From Candidatus Peregrinibacteria bacterium (lineage in GTDB: Bacteria; Patescibacteriota; Gracilibacteria; UBA1369; LOWO2-01-FULL-3): DNA of 64,000 nucleotides. Position 1 is the stretch's first letter. Each line of letters opens with the position of its first letter. This document shows positions 56,648-64,000 of this stretch, in pieces. Below the pieces are notes generated by a model. The model was not told the DNA's origin. It saw only the letters and a program-made list of their open reading frames with translations, and ran no database searches. The translations under genes and the position numbers were made by a program. The stretch covers positions 1 to 64,000 of the forward strand of contig JAUUZY010000005.1 of the NCBI GenBank assembly GCA_030592015.1, written 5' to 3'.

Positions 56648-57097
56648 ATGATTAAAAATTGGAGAACCGCAGCAATATGGGGATTAGTATTATGGGTAGC
56701 ATTAGTAGTTGGAATCTCATTAATAGAACTAGGCTTAGCCCAGTTAGAAGAGTGTAGCAGGCAGGTATTCTGGCTACTTATTGCAATTCCAATCACAATA
56801 TTTGCTGCAAGCAGGTATTTCAAAAAGTATCCGGGTGAACTAAAAGAGGGGCTAATGTTAGGAGCATGGTTTGTGGGAATGGCTATAATTTTAGACATGA
56901 TAATTAGAGTGCCACTATTTTATAAATTTAACTACGGTGCATATTGGACTTCAACAGTAGGAGTATTTGGAGGCTTTGCAGTTATAATTATCTGTTCAGC
57001 AATTACTGCTCTGGCCATGCAGCTTATTAGTAAAAAAGAACCGAAGAAAGTGGAGGAAGAGCCTGAAGAAGGTAAAGGAGAGGAAACTAAAAAATAA
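56648..57097 (+). CDS. Four-TM membrane protein of unknown function
   Basis: 149 aa, regularly spaced hydrophobic segments, charged tail EEPEEGKGEETKK. Confidence 0.7.
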   Translation: MIKNWRTAAIWGLVLWVALVVGISLIELGLAQLEECSRQVFWLLIAIPITIFAASRYFKKYPGELKEGLMLGAWFVGMAIILDMIIRVPLFYKFNYGAYWTSTVGVFGGFAVIIICSAITALAMQLISKKEPKKVEEEPEEGKGEETKK

Positions 57098-57112
57098 ATA
57101 AAAAAACACATA

Positions 57113-58768
57113 ATGCAAACAACAAATCCAACACCACAAGTACCACAGCAACCACAGCCCACACCTCAAGTACACGAGCAAGCAGGAAAAAAATCAGGGG
57201 GGAAAATAATTATCGCGATTGTTATTGTTTTAGTTCTACTCGCGGGGGGATATTTTGCTTATCAAAAATTGTCTAAGACTGACGAAGCAGAAACAGACAC
57301 TGTGGCGATTGAAACTGAGAGCTTGGATCTCCTACCTCCGGAATTTGATAAATATGCAGTAGGTGAGGATGCAAATGGATTTATTATAATAAGAAATGAT
57401 GAAGAGCTTACAAATCTATGGGAAAAGCTTGCTGATCCGGAACCAGGGGTAGAGACACCAGATCTAGGGGCATTTAAAAACGGTTTAATATTGATCAAGG
57501 CAGGGGAGGAAGAAGGGATCAAGGCGATATTGCAATTCGAAACCGAAGAAGATGCAGAAAAGGCAATAAATGGATATAATGAATATTTTGGCAATACATC
57601 TGGCATTTTTGGATCTAGAGAGGGGGAAAGTGACGTGAGCACTGAAGGGAATTTTCTGATTTTTACTTTTGCGGAAGAAACTATCAGTTTTAACGGCTCA
57701 CTATATGACAACCCACTTTTAGAAGATGTAGATCAAACATTACTGGATGCTCAAATAATAGTTTATTTAGATGAAAAAATGAGCAGCATTTTGATAAATG
57801 CGATGTTAGGTGCATCACTAGCAGATGCAATGCCATATGCACAGTCAGTGGCAAGTAATAACTATAGGGGATTTTCCATATTTCCTACCGCACACGCACA
57901 GTTTTTAACCGATAGCGATAGGTCTACTGTACTAGGAACAGCCACAGAAGAGGAGCGCATACCGGTAGAAAGAATAATGATAAGCGCTTTGTCGACAAGT
58001 AAGAGTATCGGCATTTTTATCAAGGTCAGCGAAAACGATTTAAAAATAACCCTAGAGGATAGATTTATGGAAGTAGAGGATGTATTGAAATGGATGGAAG
58101 AAGAGGGGGTTGAAGCAACAGAAGAAGACTTGGAGGACTATAAGGAAGGATCTGCCCAAGGAATGAGAGACCTAGAGAAGGCCCTTCCGGAAATAGAATC
58201 TACAATTAATACTAATTTCCCAAAAAACACTAATACAGAAGCAACTCTTGAGGACCGTAAATTCACTTTAAACGTTTCGGTGTCTATTGAAGACTTGCTC
58301 GAATTTATAGACAACACAGGAGAAGAAATAGAATTGGCAGACATAAAAGGAAGGGACGCAACTAGAATCACAGATCTACAAAAAATTCAGAAGGGTCTTG
58401 TAGTCTATGATTTAGAAAATACTTCATACTTTCCACGTATTGGAGGACAAATTATCGCTTCGTTGGAAACCGGATTCGAGGCCCCTGACGATACATGGGG
58501 AACGGCATTTGCAGGTGAACTCGGAGGGGAGCTGCCAATAGGAACATATTTTTACACAAGTTTCGCAGATGGTTATGGTTTTGCATTATCTGGTATTGTA
58601 GAGGGAGTAGAGAGTGCAAATGCGGATTGTAAGGATGACAATGCAAATATAAAAGCCGGAATACTTGGGGATCCTACTGAGCCTGGCGCAATTCCTTGCT
58701 ATGTGATTTTCCGCGGGGCTACCACTCCGGACAGTTCAGCTAAAGAAAACAACAAGCTTGCAAGGTAA
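57113..58768 (+). CDS. Membrane-anchored protein with C-terminal pilin-type globular domain
   Basis: N-terminal Pro/Gln-rich segment + TM (KIIIAIVIVLVLLAGGYFAYQ). C-terminal KGRDATRITDLQKIQKGLVVYDLE... aligns with the local pilins downstream of their signal helix. Confidence 0.85.
   Translation: MQTTNPTPQVPQQPQPTPQVHEQAGKKSGGKIIIAIVIVLVLLAGGYFAYQKLSKTDEAETDTVAIETESLDLLPPEFDKYAVGEDANGFIIIRNDEELTNLWEKLADPEPGVETPDLGAFKNGLILIKAGEEEGIKAILQFETEEDAEKAINGYNEYFGNTSGIFGSREGESDVSTEGNFLIFTFAEETISFNGSLYDNPLLEDVDQTLLDAQIIVYLDEKMSSILINAMLGASLADAMPYAQSVASNNYRGFSIFPTAHAQFLTDSDRSTVLGTATEEERIPVERIMISALSTSKSIGIFIKVSENDLKITLEDRFMEVEDVLKWMEEEGVEATEEDLEDYKEGSAQGMRDLEKALPEIESTINTNFPKNTNTEATLEDRKFTLNVSVSIEDLLEFIDNTGEEIELADIKGRDATRITDLQKIQKGLVVYDLENTSYFPRIGGQIIASLETGFEAPDDTWGTAFAGELGGELPIGTYFYTSFADGYGFALSGIVEGVESANADCKDDNANIKAGILGDPTEPGAIPCYVIFRGATTPDSSAKENNKLAR
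58346..58720 (+). other. Pilin-like C-terminal globular domain within the 57113-58768 protein
   Basis: KGRDATRITDLQKIQKGLVVYDLENTSYFP..LETGFEAPDDTWGTAFAGELGGELP..ESANADC..GILGDP..CYVIFRG compared with pilin 2 KGRDTQVMADVQKIQKVLINYNLENGSGYP..LATGFGAPADDWAGAFSSDFGGAIP..ENANANC..GVLGTQ..CYAVFVK. Confidence 0.9.
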
Positions 58769-58778
58769 TAAAACAACA

Positions 58779-59423
58779 ATGATAAATAAATTCATCAAGG
58801 CAGGAATTATAATCTTTGTCTTCTTCGTATTCTGGTCGCTCTATAACCTGATAGCTGTGTTAGATTCAGGGGCTGGGATGGACATGTTATTCAATTACTT
58901 TGGAATAACCATCCTCTTTTCAGTAATAACGGTATCAGTAGTTTTCAGACCAAAGAAAAAACCAATTCTCAAAATTGCAGACAAGGAATTGACAACAATG
59001 GCAAAGGAAGTCCTCAAAAACTTATTGGCCTCAATAGAAAAAGGATCAATTGTTTCTAGAGAGAACATTTCTCCTAGACTCATTCCGATCATGCAAAAGG
59101 AAATGGATATCTACAAGGAAATTCTTTCCAATGGCATAGAGGTAGAATGCAAAGCAGAAAACATAGACCACACAAGTTGCAGGATCGTAGAGGAAGGTGA
59201 AAAGAATATTAAACTAAAACTCATTGGGGTTTTTAGGCACAACTATTATCACAATAAAAAGATGCTGGACAACCCCGCGGACAAAAATAACTATGCAAAC
59301 AGCAATATAAGACCTTTTCAGGCTGGAGGATATACTCTAAATTTCGAAAAATTCGCCAGCGGTGATTATCGTCTAATTGGCTATACAGACGATATTGTTG
59401 GCAACAAATATGGGGAATTGTAG
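58779..59423 (+). CDS. Hypothetical membrane protein
   Basis: Two N-terminal TMs then soluble region; start moved from TTG 58758 to ATG 58779. Confidence 0.65.
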   Translation: MINKFIKAGIIIFVFFVFWSLYNLIAVLDSGAGMDMLFNYFGITILFSVITVSVVFRPKKKPILKIADKELTTMAKEVLKNLLASIEKGSIVSRENISPRLIPIMQKEMDIYKEILSNGIEVECKAENIDHTSCRIVEEGEKNIKLKLIGVFRHNYYHNKKMLDNPADKNNYANSNIRPFQAGGYTLNFEKFASGDYRLIGYTDDIVGNKYGEL

Positions 59424-59425
59424 CT

Positions 59426-59788
59426 CTACCTCTTCTTCCACCATTCATACACAAAAATCACCAACCATATCCCCATCAAACTGGCGAATAGGTCCAAAAG
59501 ACTGAACGTTCGGTTCATTGAGAAATTCTGCATCAATTCTTCAACAATTGTAAGAACAGTAAGGATTGCTGGACCAACTGGCAGCCCATATGCCTTATTT
59601 CTATTGAACGCTCTATGTACCAGATAACCCCAAATGCCATACAGAAAAAAATGCCCTAAAAGATCATAGTGGGGGATAAATGCTATCCAGTTGGGTATGC
59701 CCTTTGTATAGGCTAGATAAAGGATAACTGCTATTCCCGACGTATAGATTAGGGCAAATACAATCCATTTATTATTCCTCAGGTTCAT
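59426..59788 (-). CDS. VanZ-like membrane protein
   Basis: PHYDLLGHFFLYGIWGYLVHRAF..EELMQNFSMNRTFSLLDLFASLMGIWL. Confidence 0.78.
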   Translation of the reverse strand: MNLRNNKWIVFALIYTSGIAVILYLAYTKGIPNWIAFIPHYDLLGHFFLYGIWGYLVHRAFNRNKAYGLPVGPAILTVLTIVEELMQNFSMNRTFSLLDLFASLMGIWLVIFVYEWWKKR

Positions 59789-61355
59789 AGGTTTCTTTAG
59801 TTTTTTCAGGTTCTTTGTATTCAAAGTATGTTTTGAGTGAACTTAGTTTGTCCATGGCCTTTGCCCTATTGAAATTGTAGGCAAATATAGAACTTTCTTT
59901 TCTGAGCTCACGTAGTTTTGCCTCAATAATATTTTCAACCCTTAGTTTTTGCTTATAAGTTAGGTCAACGTCTTTCAGCATATCAAAAGCAAGCGTGGCA
60001 TCTACAGATAAAGTTCCAAGGTAATTCAAGTCAAAAATTGTACTATTAAAATCTATAGCATCACTATATACAACACTTTTTGACTCTATAAATTTTTGAA
60101 TATTTTGCTCTGCAATCACTCGGTCCACATTTATAGAAGAGACAGCAGTTAAGGCAGTAAGCCCTATCACTAAACTTAGATAAAAATATTTTCTAAACTC
60201 TAAGCTAGCAATCAAACTTGCCGCTCCAATCAATGTGAGTACTATGGTTAGATAAATAAACCATTCAACATACAATCTCAAAATGGTATATCCGTATGCA
60301 TCTTGATATAGGTTCATCCTTTTTAGTGCTGAGAAGGCAATCACGGCAACCTGGAATATCAACAAGACTTGTAGAACTGTAACAGCCTTTGACTCCCCAT
60401 GGTGCGAGAAGGATTTGTATATAGCCCCCAATATAAATGAGGCCAATACGATCACCCACGCCAGCTCAAAGAAACCACTCCGAGCATAGTTCGCAAATGT
60501 TATTCCATTTTCACTTATAAATTCTGCATTTCCGAATAAGTACTGAACCTGGATAAATACAAATAATAGAAACAGTCCATTTATCAATGCCAGTACCGTT
60601 ATAGTTGTAATTCTATCTAATTTCATCGCATCTGCTATTTTTTCCCCCAATTTATGCTTCTTGCCAATAAGAACATAGAAAAAACCGCTTAGCAGTAGGG
60701 CCACGGTAACTGTTCTAATCACACGCCATCCTTTATCAACATCTATATCAAAATTGAATATTCGTACCATCAAGTCTGAAAATACAGCATCAGCATTCGC
60801 AAATAGAAGGGCAAACAAGAATAAAATTGGTAGTGATATGGCAATCCCCTTTATGATTTTTTTTGTAACATCTGTATTACTGACTTTTTTAAAGTTCAAA
60901 ACATCATTCTTTAGATGTTTAAGTTTATTTAGGACTATGAATACATTGCGTACTACAGGGATCTTTGCAAAAGAAAACAAATGACTATGAGGATTTTTCA
61001 AAGTAGAAAATACAGAAAAGAGAAACAAAAGGATTAAAACGAAAAGAGGTACTCCAGTCTGTACGAGACTATTGTTTAGAAGCAAAATATCTATACTCAT
61101 TATTGAAATTGGTATGAGTAACAATAAAGACAATTTGTTTTTTAACTGCTTTATGGATACGCTTATTGCCAAAAAGCCGAGCACATAAATAAGCACAAAA
61201 AGTGCAAATCCAAGTCCGGGTTGGATGTCCCATAGGAAGATTTCAGAGAGGACCGCCAGTACTAATGCAAATCCTGCAAAGATAAGGCGAGAAGATTTTT
61301 TTGTTTCTATAATATGAGAAAATGTTTCATTTTCCATAGTTTTGTAAATTAGCAT
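59772..61355 (-). CDS. Polytopic membrane protein, DUF4153/DUF4173-like
   Basis: 527 aa, about 12 hydrophobic segments; family call from overall pattern. Confidence 0.55.
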   Translation of the reverse strand: MLIYKTMENETFSHIIETKKSSRLIFAGFALVLAVLSEIFLWDIQPGLGFALFVLIYVLGFLAISVSIKQLKNKLSLLLLIPISIMSIDILLLNNSLVQTGVPLFVLILLFLFSVFSTLKNPHSHLFSFAKIPVVRNVFIVLNKLKHLKNDVLNFKKVSNTDVTKKIIKGIAISLPILFLFALLFANADAVFSDLMVRIFNFDIDVDKGWRVIRTVTVALLLSGFFYVLIGKKHKLGEKIADAMKLDRITTITVLALINGLFLLFVFIQVQYLFGNAEFISENGITFANYARSGFFELAWVIVLASFILGAIYKSFSHHGESKAVTVLQVLLIFQVAVIAFSALKRMNLYQDAYGYTILRLYVEWFIYLTIVLTLIGAASLIASLEFRKYFYLSLVIGLTALTAVSSINVDRVIAEQNIQKFIESKSVVYSDAIDFNSTIFDLNYLGTLSVDATLAFDMLKDVDLTYKQKLRVENIIEAKLRELRKESSIFAYNFNRAKAMDKLSSLKTYFEYKEPEKTKETYEPEE

Positions 61356-61435
61356 ATTGAGAACAAATTATATGCCTTTTTGCAAGTTTTGGTAGTACTT
61401 TGGCTTTACAGAAAAAGAGGGTTTATCTCAGAGGG

Positions 61436-61463
61436 TTGACAAAATCGAGACTTCTGGTACACT
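61436..61463 (+). promoter_or_regulatory. Near-consensus promoter for the 61536 gene
   Basis: TTGACA (61436-61441), 16 bp, TACACT (61458-61463) with TGG extended -10. Confidence 0.7.
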
Positions 61464-61535
61464 GTTTGCTAGCTTGTTTCGCTAGAAGTTACTTGAAATC
61501 TCTCTCTACATACATAAACCAAAAAGGAGACCAGC

Positions 61536-62414
61536 ATGTTGTGGATCATTATAGCGGTAGTTGCGTACTTGTCATTCAATGTTGCGGTCTGGCTTGCTGT
61601 AGGGCAGGGCGGGATCGTGGCTCTTGGGGTGGCAAATATTTTGGGCGGACTATTAACGGCGATTAAGTTCCGCAAGGAGCTAAAAGCCAAACCAAATCTC
61701 AAAGTTGCAGCAATGGGGGCTGCAGGAATACTGGCTATTGTATTTGGGTTGCGGTGGTCGCACTCAGTACTTCCCGTTTCTCTTAGCATGGAGGCAGTAT
61801 ATAACCTCTTTGCGCTAGGAACATGGCCACTTTTTTTATTACTACATAAGTGGTGGCCTAAGGGCTATCCCGAAACGCCAAATTGGTTCGACCTAGTATG
61901 TCATATGGCAATGTTCGTACTGGTAGTCGCCAGGTTTTACACCTATGGCGACTTTCAGATTGAATTTGTGGCAGCTGCTTCAATATTTTTAGCCATCGTT
62001 GGGTACGCATGGTTCAACATCAGTATCAAAACAGCTGCTCAGTTAGAACAAGGGCAGAGGAGGCCCACAAACGTAGCCATGAACCTAATTGCCGGCACAA
62101 GTCTCGTGCTGCTGTCATTCGCCATTGATACCCCATCAATGGTCACCTCAACACAAAACCTGCTGGGATTGTTTCTTGGCGGGATAGCAATTTTGGGGAT
62201 TGTAGCAGCTCTAGGTGGAGCATACATTCACTTTGGGGGGCGCAATCAGGGGTCTCTGGTTGCACCGCTGGTGTATGACGGACTACTAGTGGCAAGTCCA
62301 CTAGTGATGTTCATAACAGGGGAGGGAAAGCACGTGTCATATTGGACCTTTGTTGTCGCCATACTAATGCTAGTAGTGACGATAGTTAGGTACCAATATC
62401 ACCAGCGCAAGTAA
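61536..62414 (+). CDS. Polytopic membrane protein of unknown function
   Basis: 292 aa, about 9-10 TM segments; strong SD (AAGGAG) 9 nt before ATG. Confidence 0.8.
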   Translation: MLWIIIAVVAYLSFNVAVWLAVGQGGIVALGVANILGGLLTAIKFRKELKAKPNLKVAAMGAAGILAIVFGLRWSHSVLPVSLSMEAVYNLFALGTWPLFLLLHKWWPKGYPETPNWFDLVCHMAMFVLVVARFYTYGDFQIEFVAAASIFLAIVGYAWFNISIKTAAQLEQGQRRPTNVAMNLIAGTSLVLLSFAIDTPSMVTSTQNLLGLFLGGIAILGIVAALGGAYIHFGGRNQGSLVAPLVYDGLLVASPLVMFITGEGKHVSYWTFVVAILMLVVTIVRYQYHQRK

Positions 62415-62424
62415 CTTACACAAT

Positions 62425-62478
62425 CCAGCTTATGTGCGAAGATAGTAAATATCGCACATAGGTTGGTAGGAGTTTTTT
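62425..62478 (+). terminator. Long hairpin and T tract after the 61536 gene
   Basis: CCAGCTTATGTGCGA (62425-62439) pairs with TCGCACATAGGTTGG (62452-62466), 15 positions with two G-T pairs, followed by TTTTTT at 62473-62478. Confidence 0.7.
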
Positions 62479-62490
62479 AGTACAACTTAT

Positions 62491-63198
62491 TTAATTAATA
62501 TCTCTAATACTTGCCCCAGCACTCAAAGATTTGTGTATTTCCGGACTTCCCATATAGCTCAATTTTGAAGCACCGCTTAGAGTTACATCAAGATCATCAT
62601 TCGCCCAAATCGTAAAATTACTGGCACCTTCTCCATAGGCCACTGTTTCATTACTTTCAAAATTCTTAGCTCTAAAGGCACTCGCTCCACTTAAGCTCAA
62701 ATCCTGCACATCAACTCTACCTGCTATATCCACCTTTGAAGCACCTGAAATATCAGCAACAAGTTTATTTCCCTCAAAAATATCAAGATTAAGCTTGCTC
62801 GCCCCACTTAGCTCGACTTCAAATTCCTCCGTACTGAATTTACTGATATTAGCCTTTGAAGCACCTGAAATAGTTAGCTTGTTTAAGTCCTTAACCGTTA
62901 GATTGAAAACAACTGATCTCTCTGCTTTCTTGAAGTCAAAATCAGCTATACGACCCAGTACAAGTGTATTTCCATCCATTTCAACACTGACCCCTTCCAT
63001 TATTATATCATCTGCAATAACTTCTAAACTTTCAGTATCCCCCTGAGTTAAATTTAAAACAGTATCCAGACCTATCTCAACATTCTGAACATCCGAAAGC
63101 TCTATTATTGAACCTGAAGTACCTAGCTCTATAGGTGTAGAATTACAAGCTGCAAATACAAATGTGGCTAGAATTAGAATGAGGAATAGTCTTTTCAT
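62491..63198 (-). CDS. Lipoprotein with DUF2807/GIN-like beta-helix domain
   Basis: MKRLFLILILATFVFAACNS (lipobox); repeated SGASK turns. Start moved from 63249 to 63198 to fit the signal peptide. Confidence 0.82.
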   Translation of the reverse strand: MKRLFLILILATFVFAACNSTPIELGTSGSIIELSDVQNVEIGLDTVLNLTQGDTESLEVIADDIIMEGVSVEMDGNTLVLGRIADFDFKKAERSVVFNLTVKDLNKLTISGASKANISKFSTEEFEVELSGASKLNLDIFEGNKLVADISGASKVDIAGRVDVQDLSLSGASAFRAKNFESNETVAYGEGASNFTIWANDDLDVTLSGASKLSYMGSPEIHKSLSAGASIRDIN

Positions 63199-63261
63199 GT
63201 GTTTAGGGTTATTTACAGAATAAGAGTAACAAAAAGCATAATTTATCACAACGTACCCCTA

Positions 63262-64000
63262 TTAGGTCAAGACCTCCAGTTCAAGTTCCAACTCCATCCA
63301 CTCTTTTTCATTTCTATCGATGGTCTCATCAATTTCCGATAGACGCTTAGTCTTTTCCTCAGAAAATTTATCAAAATTTTTCTCAAACCATTCAAGCAAA
63401 ACAGTTTTCTCTTCCTTCAGCTTTACAACATTCCTTTCCAAAAAATTCAATCGTTTTTTTGCCTCCCTAATCTTCATCCTCAATGCCTTCTTTTCCTCTT
63501 TTCCAAGATTCAACTTCGGCTCATCAGCTATGCCTAGATCTTCTTCAATATCTCTTTGAAGGTGATATACATATTCTTCATAATTATGAATGTAACGCTT
63601 AACCCTACTATTTTTCACTTCAATAATACCGTTGGCAACGATTTCCACAAATGTACGATTATGACTTACAAAAACAACAGTCACATTCGATTCCCTCAGT
63701 GCCTGAGCCAATGCCTCAACAGTTTCAAAATCCAAGTGATTCGTTGGCTCATCCAATAGAATTACATGATTTTTCTGCAATAATATTTTTGCCAAACAAA
63801 GCCTAGCCTTTTCACCTCCACTCAATACGGGAATCCTCTTTTTCAATGCTTCATCCTTAAACAAAAAATTCCCAGCCATCTTGAAAACATCCTGTTCTGA
63901 ACTATCAGCTGGAGATACTCTCATAAGGTAGGACTTCACAGTCTCATCAAAATTTAAGGATGCAGGAATATGCTGAGCATAGTAAGCAACTTTGATATTG
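63262..64000 (-). CDS. ABC-F family ATPase, C-terminal part (5' end beyond the window)
   Basis: LSGGEKARLCLAKILL, ILLDEPTNHLDFETVEALAQAL, FVSHNRTFVE. Frame continues open past the track start to the window edge (NIKVAYYAQHIPASLNFDETVKSYLM). Confidence 0.92.
   Translation of the reverse strand, partial: NIKVAYYAQHIPASLNFDETVKSYLMRVSPADSSEQDVFKMAGNFLFKDEALKKRIPVLSGGEKARLCLAKILLQKNHVILLDEPTNHLDFETVEALAQALRESNVTVVFVSHNRTFVEIVANGIIEVKNSRVKRYIHNYEEYVYHLQRDIEEDLGIADEPKLNLGKEEKKALRMKIREAKKRLNFLERNVVKLKEEKTVLLEWFEKNFDKFSEEKTKRLSEIDETIDRNEKEWMELELELEVLT

Noticed and set aside
1-64000. Alternative genetic code (UGA as Gly/Trp, as in some CPR lineages)
   Set aside because: Long conserved genes such as uvrA, thrS, hisS and the 5,000-aa ORF run full length with the standard code and end at expected positions.
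1-64000. tRNA, rRNA, insertion sequences or prophage genes
   Set aside because: No cloverleaf-like intergenic segment, rRNA block, transposase, integrase or terminal inverted repeats noticed; a tRNAscan-SE run would be needed to be definitive.

Overview
This 64 kb window is protein-coding and reads cleanly with the standard bacterial code; no in-frame TGA read-through is needed. It looks like a Patescibacteria/CPR-type genome, possibly Peregrinibacteria-like. That placement is inferred from gene content (SLH surface proteins, a compact type IV pilus locus without outer-membrane parts, mostly non-Shine-Dalgarno starts), not from a phylogeny. Housekeeping genes: thrS, recF, uvrA, rplJ-rplL with an L10 leader RNA, miaA, mazG-like, recJ, a DHH phosphoesterase, yebC-family, malic enzyme, hisS, tsaD, cca, an RlmD/RumA-type methyltransferase, an LCP-family gene, two PrsW-family genes and a partial ABC-F gene.

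The most unusual region is 7.7-33.6 kb on the minus strand. It has two parts. (1) A type IV pilus assembly block (PilN/O-like, PilB, PilC) is followed by three tandem pilin paralogs, at least two with near-identical promoter architecture, and by a 12-codon remnant of a further pilin gene. (2) A tightly packed five-gene operon of about 19 kb is headed by a roughly 5,000-residue surface protein. That protein has a clan-CD-peptidase-like N-terminal region, a DSCYSG motif, a VVDGxG repeat tract, FG-GAP-like units, a Pro-rich LPDLP stretch, SLH domains and TSP3-like Ca-binding repeats. Four secreted or membrane-anchored orphan proteins follow it.

A separate membrane protein at 57.1-58.8 kb carries a pilin-type globular domain at its C-terminus but lacks the pilin signal helix. 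This looks like a domain graft. No CRISPR array, transposon, rRNA or convincing tRNA was found.
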